NCBI GenBank assembly: GCA_020431945.1
Contig: JAGQHH010000173.1
Location: 1-34,899 of the forward strand
DNA from: Cyanobacteria bacterium HKST-UBA02
GTDB taxonomy: Bacteria; Cyanobacteriota; Vampirovibrionia; Obscuribacterales; Obscuribacteraceae
DNA: 34,899 bases
Direction of reading: 5' to 3'
The notes beneath the pieces are model-generated. The model was not told where the DNA came from. It saw only the letters and a list, made by a program, of their open reading frames with translations, and did no database searches. Below are positions 8,209 to 15,116 of the stretch, one piece after another (position 1 is the first letter of the stretch; each line of letters starts with the position of its first letter). A program made the translations under genes and the position numbers.

Positions 8209-8892
8209 TCAGTGCATCATCAGAGACCTGTTAGCAGTGACACATTTCGAATTGATGAATTTAAGCCAAATTCCTGCCCCTTCCAATTCGTTGTAGGACC
8301 ACTCCTCGTCGCAAGACCCATCTCTGCTCTTACGATGAAAATCAGGCTCACCGAATTCGGCCAAGATCTCGTCTTCATTCTTGCCCAGGGCGACAGCCAA
8401 CCGTGAATCAGATTTCCATGACTCATATGCGACAATTTGAAAAGAATTCAGCTCAATGACTGACGTACAAAGGTCACTCGAATAGCAAAGTGCGATCACA
8501 TGACCCCAACCCCCGGGTCCGACCATATAGAGCGAGACTCTCTCCGATTCATTCGCAGACTTCGGCCATTCCTTGATCGGCACCGAGCTCTCGATGAGTC
8601 GCGGCTCTCCTAACACTTTCCGAATCTCGGACGATGTGCGACCGGGAGCAAATGTCTTGATCGCCTCGACAATTTGACGGTCTTTTGGTAAAAGGTCCGA
8701 TAGCTTTCTCGAATCACTCAAACCAACGGGAAAGATTCGACCTTTGCCTGCAAATTCGATGAGCTGATCAAGGCTCTTTGTCAATTCAGTTGACTCAGGC
8801 TCATTAGCCTTACTCTGCGGCCAACCGAAGTTAATCCCGAAGCCGAAGCCCAGAATGGTGAATGTAATGACTAGAACAAGACGAAGCTGCAT
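8209..8892 (-). CDS. BamE/SmpA-like repeat protein, membrane-anchored or secreted
   Basis: 227 residues. The ATG at 8892 puts a hydrophobic anchor or signal segment ('LVLVITFTILGFGFGI') right at the N-terminus; a longer in-frame reading to 9039 would place unlikely sequence in front and run into the divergent gene. Two copies of an SmpA/OmlA-like motif follow: 'FAPGRTSSEIRKVLGEPRL' (about residues 80-100) and 'LGKNEDEILAEFGEPDF' (about 180-197). In BamE and related two-helix/three-strand domains this L-G-x-x-x-x-E-(V/I)-x-x-x-(L/F)-G-x-P pattern marks a small periplasmic protein-binding fold. A 17-bp palindrome lies 20-36 nt before the start. It is divergent from the gene at 9004. Confidence 0.72.
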   Translation of the reverse strand: MQLRLVLVITFTILGFGFGINFGWPQSKANEPESTELTKSLDQLIEFAGKGRIFPVGLSDSRKLSDLLPKDRQIVEAIKTFAPGRTSSEIRKVLGEPRLIESSVPIKEWPKSANESERVSLYMVGPGGWGHVIALCYSSDLCTSVIELNSFQIVAYESWKSDSRLAVALGKNEDEILAEFGEPDFHRKSRDGSCDEEWSYNELEGAGIWLKFINSKCVTANRSLMMH

Positions 8893-8911
8893 ATCCAATC
8901 TTGTAGGCCAT

Positions 8912-8928
8912 TTGCCATTCAATGGCAA
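8912..8928. promoter_or_regulatory. Perfect palindrome in a divergent spacer, operator candidate
   Basis: TTGCCATT-C-AATGGCAA: two perfect 8-bp arms around a single central base, in the 111-nt spacer between the divergent starts at 8892 (minus) and 9004 (plus). The size and symmetry fit a dimeric repressor site. No regulator gene is adjacent. Confidence 0.5.
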
Positions 8929-9003
8929 TGGTGATGGTACGGCGGCTAGCCGAGATCCTGAAGTTCGATTATCATAAGATAAGACCTGACAGACCGTAGA
9001 ACA

Positions 9004-9504
9004 ATGCCAGATTACCCGACTCTTCTGAAATCGTTTCATAGGGCCGTCAGCCTTCAGGTGCTAGTCTTTTACGCACTTCTTGTCGGATTCGCTCTGCACG
9101 AGATCTTTTTCAGACCGGAGCCTGCCCCGAACTGGCGCGTCACGGTCTCGCATATCCTGATAACATTAGTCGTTTTTGAAGGATACTGGCAGCTACTCAA
9201 TCGAGAGGGGCGACCACAAGACGGGGGACTGACTGTACACAGGCGGCTTATGCACTGGGCTGCTTTTCTTGTACCAGGCGCGCTGGCTATCCACTTCCTC
9301 CTCGCGCCCGAGCAAGAACCACGAATCATCCTGTCACTCCTTTCCTTTGCTTACCTTTTTGACTGCATGGATAAGAGTCTGAGAGATATTGGGAATCTTA
9401 GAAGCCATGACTTGAACACTTCAGCGCTCATCAAGACTCTCCGCCCTTCCGCCCCTGCAGTGATTACTCTATTGGCCCTTGCATACTGGTGGGCCTCGAG
9501 ATGA
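9004..9504 (+). CDS. Small membrane protein, distant paralog of the products at 7764 and 9501
   Basis: 166 residues with about four helices (near residues 15-33, 45-62, 80-100 and 145-162). The middle reads 'HRRLMHWAAFLVPGALAIHF' then 'LLAPEQEPRI', which lines up with 'ARVKHYLTYYLPFVLIARF' then 'IIAPEDGIPPE' of the gene at 7764: a basic patch, H-(Y/W), a Pro in the middle of the helix and then A-P-E. I therefore place it in the same family. Its TGA overlaps the ATG of the next gene by 4 nt (ATGA), so the two are translated in a coupled way and may form a heteromer. The palindrome at 8912-8928 is the likely control point of this operon. Confidence 0.78.
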   Translation: MPDYPTLLKSFHRAVSLQVLVFYALLVGFALHEIFFRPEPAPNWRVTVSHILITLVVFEGYWQLLNREGRPQDGGLTVHRRLMHWAAFLVPGALAIHFLLAPEQEPRIILSLLSFAYLFDCMDKSLRDIGNLRSHDLNTSALIKTLRPSAPAVITLLALAYWWASR

Positions 9505-10022
9505 TTGAGCTTAGCGGATCGATGATTCTCGTCTCGACAACACTTACGCTAGTAACGGCATGGACAATGTATCTCGAAGCAGATGCTCCAGACGTTCCGC
9601 GATTGACAGGCTATATCATACTTACCATGATCGTGATGATCGCCTGCTCCGTCTATCTCAGGAGAAGCTTCGAAAGAGATCCAGAGAAACTCGATCTCGA
9701 AGCAAGATCGCGGCATTACCTTCTGTTCTATATTCCATACTTCCTGATTGCCCGATTGACGCTTTCGCCACCGGAAGCCGCTCCTCCGGAGTTTCTCATC
9801 TTCTACTGGCTCCTTATGGAGGAGGCCTACTTCTTCGCCCAAAAGAATTTAGACGCAGAGGCTCCTCTACTTCCTTTCATCGATCTCGTGTGGGGACCGA
9901 CTGCAATTATTGTTACTCTAGGCATCATTCAGTCCGGTCCGTTTTATGGCCTGATATTTTCGCTAGCCACGCTATTCATAATCCTCGGACTGATGATTCT
10001 TTTACCTACTCGACCACAATAA
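9501..10022 (+). CDS. Small membrane protein, close paralog of the product at 7764
   Basis: 173 residues with about five hydrophobic helices. A GTG at 9489 is in frame, but ATG 9501 is chosen because it gives a 4-nt ATGA overlap with the preceding gene and makes the N-terminus ('MIELSGSMI') match that of the 147-residue paralog ('MIRLSRPMI'). Shared features with that paralog are 'ACSVYLRRSF', 'EARSRHYLLFYIPYFLIAR' and 'PPE'. This copy has an extra C-terminal helix. Its last seven codons and stop lie inside the first copy of the 35-bp direct repeat (10006-10040), which on the other strand encodes the end of a GGDEF remnant, so the C-terminus may have been changed by that DNA arriving here. 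Confidence 0.78.
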   Translation: MIELSGSMILVSTTLTLVTAWTMYLEADAPDVPRLTGYIILTMIVMIACSVYLRRSFERDPEKLDLEARSRHYLLFYIPYFLIARLTLSPPEAAPPEFLIFYWLLMEEAYFFAQKNLDAEAPLLPFIDLVWGPTAIIVTLGIIQSGPFYGLIFSLATLFIILGLMILLPTRPQ

Positions 10023-10040
10023 CCGAATTGCCACCACCGG
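10006..10040. repeat. 35-bp direct repeat, copy 1
   Basis: Identical to 10272-10306 except for one base (C here, T there, ninth position). On the minus strand it encodes 'GGGNSVIVVE' plus stop. It brackets the small peptide gene together with copy 2. Confidence 0.9.
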
Positions 10041-10083
10041 ATGCGCGTTGCATCTCTCTCCATCGCCTCGAGAGCAATCGCAG
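10006..10083 (-). pseudogene. Remnant of a second GGDEF-protein C-terminus
   Basis: Read on the minus strand, this piece first gives A-I-A-L-E-A-M-E-R and then, after a shift of frame, GGGNSVIVVE and TAG. The intact GGDEF gene nearby ends A-I-A-I-E-G-L-K-E...GGGNSVIVIE-TAG. The two differ by a net length change between these blocks that breaks the frame, and no start codon or upstream domain remains. It is best explained as the last ~25 codons of a diverged duplicate. It now underlies the 3' end of the plus-strand gene 9501-10022. Confidence 0.6.
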
Positions 10084-10092
10084 GACTACTGA

Positions 10093-10242
10093 TTAAGGCT
10101 CGGTCTTCAGAATTCCAGAGGAACCGTTGTTAAAGTATCCACCGGCAGTACTCTTCATCTCTTTCGTGCTGACCTGGCGCGGCTCTTTCAGGTCTTTCAA
10201 CCTTCGGCTCTTGCGCTTCTCCGTTTTTCGCTTACGTGTCAT
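10093..10242 (-). CDS. 49-residue peptide with double-glycine-type leader, putative secreted peptide precursor
   Basis: The ATG at 10242 has GAGG 8 nt upstream and stands 29 nt after the stop of the GGDEF gene, so it is probably the second gene of that transcript. The first ~22 residues are very basic. Then come V24-S25, E28-M29 and G34-G35. Numbered back from the second Gly this is V-12, S-11, E-8, M-7, G-2, G-1, the pattern of double-glycine leaders that C39-peptidase ABC exporters cut (usual L-S--E-L---(I/V)-GG). The -4 position is Thr rather than a hydrophobic residue. Cutting would free a 14-residue core starting 'YFNNGSSG'. No exporter or modifying enzyme is in this window, so secretion and function are inference. 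A longer in-frame reading upstream overlaps the GGDEF gene and has no support. Confidence 0.6.
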   Translation of the reverse strand: MTRKRKTEKRKSRRLKDLKEPRQVSTKEMKSTAGGYFNNGSSGILKTEP

Positions 10243-10271
10243 TGTCTCGTCCTCGTGAGGAAGCCAGAACA

Positions 10272-10306
10272 CTACTCGATCACAATAACCGAATTGCCAC
10301 CACCGG
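10272..10306. repeat. 35-bp direct repeat, copy 2
   Basis: Second copy of the repeat at 10006-10040, one mismatch. It forms the true 3' end of the GGDEF gene on the minus strand. Copy-to-copy spacing is 266 nt. Confidence 0.9.
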
Positions 10307-10958
10307 CCATGCACTCTTTCAACCCTTCGATGGCGATTGCCACCAGGGAGTCCACCTGCTGATTGCGACCGGTGAGGTGCGTTCCTGCGACACTGACGCT
10401 CAGCGGAATCTGCGCCTGATCGAAGACGGCGACCTCTTCCTCCATTTTGGTGCGGATTCTCTCGGCGGCGATCTCGGCTCCGCGTATTGGTGTCTCGGGC
10501 AGTATCACGCCGAAGGTATCGTCACGGCATCGTCCGGCGATGTCGACATCGCGCACGCAGGACAGAAGAACCCGCCCCGCCGATAGTACCACTTGATTCT
10601 CGGCGGACAGCCCATGACGGCGCGCGACTTTCTGCAAGTCATCGATACAAACCAGAAGGAGACAGAGCTCGCGCTCGTAGCGTTTGGCCCGGCGGCACTC
10701 ATAATTCAGGCGTTTGTAGAAAGTCCAGAAATTGTAGGAGGTCAGATCGAGGAGCGCCCGGCGTTCGATCTCTTCGTCGGAGAGATTGGGATCCTCGATG
10801 GAACGATCGGCGAAGAGCTTGGACTGGTCTTTGGGAAGATCGAACTCCGGGACATCATCCATGTTCCAGGGGAACTGCTCGTTCTTGGCGCGCAGATCGG
10901 CCAGGCGTCGCTGAAAGAGCGCCTCTCTCGAATATTTCTCGTCACCTGATCCGCTCAC
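10272..10958 (-). CDS. GGDEF-domain protein with degenerate active site
   Basis: 228 residues. The first ~70 are helical and charged; residues about 75-228 form a GGDEF domain: 'DLTSYNFWTFYKRLNYECRRAKRYERELCLLL' in outline, then the substrate-loop region 'DDLQKVARRHG', the motif region and a closing 'GGGNSVIVIE'. The signature loop reads R-D-V-D-I-A-G-R-C-R-D-D-T-F where PleD-type enzymes have RxxD-x3-R-x-GG(D/E)EF. Thus the inhibitory RxxD site is present, but GGDEF has become RDDTF. Loss of both glycines normally ends c-di-GMP synthesis, so the protein more likely senses c-di-GMP through the I-site or acts as a partner. Start is GTG with GGGA upstream. The small peptide gene follows by 29 nt. 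Confidence 0.85.
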   Translation of the reverse strand: MSGSGDEKYSREALFQRRLADLRAKNEQFPWNMDDVPEFDLPKDQSKLFADRSIEDPNLSDEEIERRALLDLTSYNFWTFYKRLNYECRRAKRYERELCLLLVCIDDLQKVARRHGLSAENQVVLSAGRVLLSCVRDVDIAGRCRDDTFGVILPETPIRGAEIAAERIRTKMEEEVAVFDQAQIPLSVSVAGTHLTGRNQQVDSLVAIAIEGLKECMAGGGNSVIVIE

Positions 10959-11008
10959 TGCCGGTTCCCAAACCTCATCTAATAGGTTCTACCCGCTTTC
11001 AGGACAAA

Positions 11009-11689
11009 TCACTTGCTGGACTTGAGTTTGCCGGCCCACTTCACATAAGTGTCGCTATAGCTGCCACGTTTGCCCTGATTCTCCATATAGTCGAAGACCA
11101 TGTCCTGCTCCCGATCATGGGCCAGAACGGCAAAACTATCGGTGGTCCCGGGATTGCGCGCTTCGTAAGCGCGGAAGAAGAGCTCGCTTGCGTCGAGCAG
11201 GGACTCGTGGACCCAGACCACCTGTTTTTTCACGGTCTCCGCGGCGAACTTCTCGGCGGCTTTCGAAGAGCGCCAGAAGTCGAGACCGAACTGGAAGCGG
11301 TCTGTATAAGGGACATAAGTGCTCATATCGAGGGCGAGGTTCTGGTGCCGGCTCTCGATAAATTTGCGATAGGCGCAGGCGAAATCGGCTTTGATCTCGG
11401 GATCTACACAGCGGTAGCCTGATTTGAGGACCCGGGAGCTGTGACCGGCTATCCAGCCGTCCTCGAATCCCCGGTCCACCTGAGCGGCAAGGGTAGCGAT
11501 ATCTTTGTGCAATGCGTCAATATCAGCGTCGCTGAGCGGTCGGGGACCCGGGGTGGCAGAGCCGTTTGCTGCGTCCGAAGGACCTCCGCCCGGCGCCTTC
11601 GAGGACGAAACTCCGGTGCTCTGAGAGCATCCGCTTAGCAGCAAAACCACTACAGCCAGAACCAGGACAGCCTGTGCCGGAAGAGGCAT
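11009..11689 (-). CDS. Lipoprotein, function unknown
   Basis: 226 residues from ATG 11689. The N-terminus is a lipoprotein signal: 'AVLVLAVVVLLLSGC', with lipobox L-S-G-C, so the mature protein starts at Cys near residue 20 and is anchored to a membrane. A Ser/Gly/Pro-rich linker (about 20-50) precedes a helical domain of ~175 residues ending 'KWAGKLKSSK'. No family was recognised. A longer in-frame reading to 11833 would begin opposite the start codon of the divergent gene and is rejected. It lies 50 nt upstream of the GGDEF gene on the same strand and could share its transcript. Confidence 0.82.
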   Translation of the reverse strand: MPLPAQAVLVLAVVVLLLSGCSQSTGVSSSKAPGGGPSDAANGSATPGPRPLSDADIDALHKDIATLAAQVDRGFEDGWIAGHSSRVLKSGYRCVDPEIKADFACAYRKFIESRHQNLALDMSTYVPYTDRFQFGLDFWRSSKAAEKFAAETVKKQVVWVHESLLDASELFFRAYEARNPGTTDSFAVLAHDREQDMVFDYMENQGKRGSYSDTYVKWAGKLKSSK

Positions 11690-11805
11690 CCGGTGCGAAG
11701 CCCCGGTCTCCGGATATGCTGATCGATTAACTGCCGGATCTACTGATGAATTCAAGATATTTCCTGGTGGTAAACCCGTATTATCTGCATTATCCAGGAA
11801 TTTGT

Positions 11806-11814
11806 TGTTAAAAT
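11806..11814 (+). promoter_or_regulatory. Candidate extended -10 promoter of the S1-like gene
   Basis: TG-T-TAAAAT, an extended -10 element, ends 17 nt before the ATG at 11832. The same nonamer recurs before the ClC gene at 34121. No clear -35 box. It would give a very short 5' leader that still holds the GGGAG ribosome-binding site. Confidence 0.4.
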
Positions 11815-11831
11815 CGTCGCCGGGAGAAATC

Positions 11832-12830
11832 ATGGACGAGTCGACACAAAAAGCCTTATTCCGCCCGGGTCAGAGCCTGCTCTGCAAGATCGAGGCAGCG
11901 GAGCCCGGTGGCTACCGTGCCAAGCTTGTTCCCTCCGGTGTGGACGCCTTTCTCCCCAGTCGTGACGAGCTCGAGATCGGGCAGACCGTTCCTGCAACTT
12001 TTGTTTGCATGAGCAACAGCCGCGCTCTCATGACTTTCGCCTTCGTGATCGGTACCACCGAGCGTGTCCAGTTCGGGCTTCCCAGCGATCAAGAAACAGC
12101 TTTCGCTATCTGGACCGATTCTTATCCGAGCAATGTCAAGCTGCGCCGGGCGGTGGATGTCATTATGCCGCAGGTGACGGGCAAGCTCTCGCAGAGCATC
12201 TCCTGCTCCGATCTCAAAATCTCCCAGCTTCTCAAAGATCTCGAGACCAGCAAATTCACCGGCAGCATCAAAGCCGAGTCGGACCAGGTGCTGTCAAGAT
12301 CTGCGGCTCTGGTTTTCGACGGTCGCGCCGTGGGCTGCATCTACGGCAGACGGTCCATGCCCGAAGCTCATCTGGCCGATCGTGCCCTGAAATTCATGCT
12401 CGAGGATATGACCCTGGAGACCACCAATCTCCAGATCTACGAGCTGCCCCGCGAGATTGTCCTGTCCATGTCCTCTCTCTTCATCGGCTGCCCGATTCAC
12501 GAGCGGGAAGCCAGTCAGAAAGACGCCATGCATTTCATCGAGAAGGTTCTCGAGACCCTCACCACTAGCGGTGAAACAGCGTGCGTAACGCTTTCCACCG
12601 ACGAGCGCCAGTCGCAGTGCCTGGGTTTTTTGTATAGAGGAGAGAAGCATGGCAGCTTCTCGGTAATCGATCAGATTTTCGACGAAGACTTCGATCAGAT
12701 TTTTCAGAAGGCCAGAGAAATACCGGATGTCATGGCCAGCGCTTATCTTCTGCCCAGGGAGATGATATCGGATTCGGTATTGCTTGGTTATTCACTAACC
12801 ACGCGCTTTCCCGACGGCTCCGATAACTAG
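11832..12830 (+). CDS. Protein with N-terminal S1/OB-like domain and DUF4388-like middle, function unknown
   Basis: 332 residues, cytosolic. Residues about 8-70 resemble an S1-type OB fold: 'GQSLLCKIEAAEPGGYRAKL' then 'GVDAFLPSRDELEIGQTV', which echoes the usual V-x-G-x-V...G-V-x-A-F-L-P...x-x-G-Q-x-V of RNA-binding S1 domains. Residues about 125-180 have 'ISQLLKDLETSKFTGSIKA' followed by 'ALVFDGRAVGCIYGRRS', a pattern like PATAN/DUF4388 domains (a strand pair that reports whether a tag is present), found in regulators of some bacteria. The rest is alpha/beta without known motif. The start is ATG 11832, with GGGAG 6 nt upstream; an earlier TTG-type start at 11802 is in frame but has no site. 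Function is not known; both domain calls are by pattern. Confidence 0.78.
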   Translation: MDESTQKALFRPGQSLLCKIEAAEPGGYRAKLVPSGVDAFLPSRDELEIGQTVPATFVCMSNSRALMTFAFVIGTTERVQFGLPSDQETAFAIWTDSYPSNVKLRRAVDVIMPQVTGKLSQSISCSDLKISQLLKDLETSKFTGSIKAESDQVLSRSAALVFDGRAVGCIYGRRSMPEAHLADRALKFMLEDMTLETTNLQIYELPREIVLSMSSLFIGCPIHEREASQKDAMHFIEKVLETLTTSGETACVTLSTDERQSQCLGFLYRGEKHGSFSVIDQIFDEDFDQIFQKAREIPDVMASAYLLPREMISDSVLLGYSLTTRFPDGSDN

Positions 12831-12935
12831 AGCGAAAACTGATCGCCCCTTGCAGACCTTAAGAGATTGAGACATCCGGCTCTTTTCGCCGCTTTAGAAG
12901 CTAGAATTTAAGCCTTCACCAAAGAGGGAAAGGCT

Positions 12936-15098
12936 TTGAACAAGACTGCCGTAGACAGCGGAAGCAAGACCATCGACGAGACACTCCTGGGATCCTGGGG
13001 CAAAGAGCTCAATCTCACTGTTCGTGACTCTCAGGTGGGCTACCTGACGCTCAACGTGCCGGGCCGAGCCAATACGCTCACCTCCGAGATCATCGACTAT
13101 ATGGACCATGCCATCGAACTGGCTTCCAGAAGCGACCTCAAAGGTCTGGTATTCGCTTCGGGCAAGCATGACATCTTTCTTGCCGGTGCCGACATCAAAG
13201 AGATTCTTGCAGTCAGGGAAGAATCCGTGACCCGGAACCTGGCAGAACGGGGCCACACAGTATTCAAGAAGATTCTTGCGCTTCCTTTCCCCACAGTGTC
13301 GGCAATTCACGGCATCTGCCTGGGCGGCGGTCTGGAGTTCGTACTCTGCAGCGACGGCCGCCTGGCAACCTCGGCACCGCACACCCTGATCGGGCTGCCC
13401 GAGGTCAATATCGGGCTCATACCCGGTCTCGGCGGTACCCAGCGTTTGACCGCCCGGGTCGGACTGAAGAGCGCCCTGGATTTCATTCTTTCCGGTGAGC
13501 CCAAGGGGGCTGAAGAGTGCCTGAGCATCGGCCTCATCGATGAGATCGTCGAAGATGAAAACAAGCTCCTGGATCGGGCGGAAGAGATGGTCCTTTCTAT
13601 GGCAGCCAGAGACTTCGATCGCCGGAAGCTCCGGGAAGAACGCGCCCGGGCCATGGAAGAAGCCGACGGCGGCGAAAAGAAGCGGCAGATGCTCTTGAAG
13701 ACCTCCGAGCGAGTGATAAGAATCAGGACGGGTGGTCACTATCCGGCGCCCAAGCTGGTGCTCGAAGTGATCCGTATCGGTCTAGAGCAGGGAGAAGAAA
13801 AAGGCCTGGCCGCCGAGATCGATGGATTCGCGAAAATGGCGGTCTCTAACATCGCCAGGAATATGATCAATGTTTATTTCACCCGGGAGATGGCTGCGCA
13901 AACCGCCCAGCGCGCTCTCGAGAAATCGGCGCCGGTCACCGAGCTTGGCATCATGGGCAGTGGCGTCATGGGCAAAGGCATTGCCGAGACGGCTATCAAT
14001 GCCGGTCTTTCAGTGGTGATCAGAGGATCGAGCGACGAGAAGACCGAAGCCGAAGCCGAGCGCCTGAGCAAGAAATTGCACGAGGGCTCCGATGCGAGCG
14101 TCACCGCTGCCGGGGATCTGGCCAGGATGTCGAAAGCCGATATCATTCTGGAGTCGGTAAATGAAGACCTGAAGCTCAAGAAAGAGCTGATTCAAAAACT
14201 CGAGCTTACCGAAAGCAATATTCTGGCCACCAACACCTCGTCATTCTCGATAGCCGAAATTGCCGCATTCAGCAACAGACCGGAAAACATTCTGGGGCTG
14301 CACTTCTTCTCGCCTGTCGATCGCATGCCCCTGGTGGAAGTGATCACCCACGAGGGCACCGACGCCGGTGTGCAACGCCGAGCCACCGGACTGATAGGCA
14401 GGCTGGGCAAAGTTCCCATCGTCGTCAAGGACAGCCCCGGATTTCTGGTGAACAGGCTGCTCTGCATATTCCTTCTCGAGGCATCGAGAATGCTCGACGA
14501 GAAAGTGCCCCTCAACTGGATCGACAGCGTCTCGACGAAATTCGGAATGCCCATGGGCGCCTTCGAGCTCTGCGACGAGCTGGGCTGGGGGCTGATCACT
14601 TCGGTGGCTCGCTTGCTCCATGAAAAATTCGGCGAGCGCATGCTGCCTCCGGCAGTCATGGACAGAGCGATGACCATGGGTATCGACGGCAAGAAGACCA
14701 ATGCCGGCTGCTATCTCTGGGAGGACTCGAACCGCAAGCTCTCCATCAACCAGGACTTCATCGAGAAGGCCGATGTGCGCACATCCGACGAGCCCGTGGA
14801 AGAGGCAAAAGCCCTGGAGATCCAGGACAGGCTCATCCTGCCCATGATTGACGAGGCGGCTCGCTGCCTGGAAGAGAAAGTCGTGCGCAAAGCCCGGGAC
14901 ATCGACCTGGCGATTATCATCGGCGCGGGCTTCCCGCCATTTCGGGGCGGTCTGTTGAGATATGCCGACGAACTGGGAATAGATTATGTCGTACAGGGAT
15001 TGGAGCGAATTTACGCCAATCACGAGCCGAAGCGATCAGTTTCATCCATGCTGCTGGAGATGCAGCAAGCAGGAAGGAAATTCTATTCCCTGAGCTAG
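12936..15098 (+). CDS. fadJ/fadB-like: Bifunctional enoyl-CoA hydratase / 3-hydroxyacyl-CoA dehydrogenase (fatty acid oxidation complex alpha subunit)
   Basis: 720 residues, the usual length of FadJ/FadB (about 715-730). Residues 25-210 are a crotonase domain: oxyanion-hole 'AGADIKEI', 'HGICLGGGLEFVLCSD' with catalytic E134, and 'GLPEVNIGLIPGLGGTQRL' with catalytic E156. From about residue 335 comes the Rossmann dehydrogenase domain, 'GIMGSGVMGKG' (NAD site), then 'HFFSPVDRMPLVEVI' with catalytic H456 and 'GFLVNRLL', followed by the C-terminal helical pair. It hydrates trans-2-enoyl-CoA and oxidises the resulting 3-hydroxyacyl-CoA. The start is TTG at 12936 with a GAGGG purine run 7 nt before; no early ATG is in frame. 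No thiolase (beta subunit) gene is in the window, unlike the classical fadBA pair. The next gene begins 18 nt later and may be co-transcribed. Confidence 0.95.
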   Translation: MNKTAVDSGSKTIDETLLGSWGKELNLTVRDSQVGYLTLNVPGRANTLTSEIIDYMDHAIELASRSDLKGLVFASGKHDIFLAGADIKEILAVREESVTRNLAERGHTVFKKILALPFPTVSAIHGICLGGGLEFVLCSDGRLATSAPHTLIGLPEVNIGLIPGLGGTQRLTARVGLKSALDFILSGEPKGAEECLSIGLIDEIVEDENKLLDRAEEMVLSMAARDFDRRKLREERARAMEEADGGEKKRQMLLKTSERVIRIRTGGHYPAPKLVLEVIRIGLEQGEEKGLAAEIDGFAKMAVSNIARNMINVYFTREMAAQTAQRALEKSAPVTELGIMGSGVMGKGIAETAINAGLSVVIRGSSDEKTEAEAERLSKKLHEGSDASVTAAGDLARMSKADIILESVNEDLKLKKELIQKLELTESNILATNTSSFSIAEIAAFSNRPENILGLHFFSPVDRMPLVEVITHEGTDAGVQRRATGLIGRLGKVPIVVKDSPGFLVNRLLCIFLLEASRMLDEKVPLNWIDSVSTKFGMPMGAFELCDELGWGLITSVARLLHEKFGERMLPPAVMDRAMTMGIDGKKTNAGCYLWEDSNRKLSINQDFIEKADVRTSDEPVEEAKALEIQDRLILPMIDEAARCLEEKVVRKARDIDLAIIIGAGFPPFRGGLLRYADELGIDYVVQGLERIYANHEPKRSVSSMLLEMQQAGRKFYSLS

Positions 15099-15116
15099 AC
15101 AGAGCCTGATTCCGTC

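Noticed and set aside
11690..11833. Longer N-terminus for the lipoprotein
   Set aside because: It would hide the lipoprotein signal 48 residues inside and begin on the start codon of the divergent gene.
12831..12935. Terminator between the S1-like and beta-oxidation genes
   Set aside because: GCGAAAA and TTTTCGC could pair, but the loop would be over 40 nt and no U-run follows.
12894..13739. A 281-residue antisense frame under the beta-oxidation gene
   Set aside because: The plus-strand frame has full family motifs; the antisense product has none.
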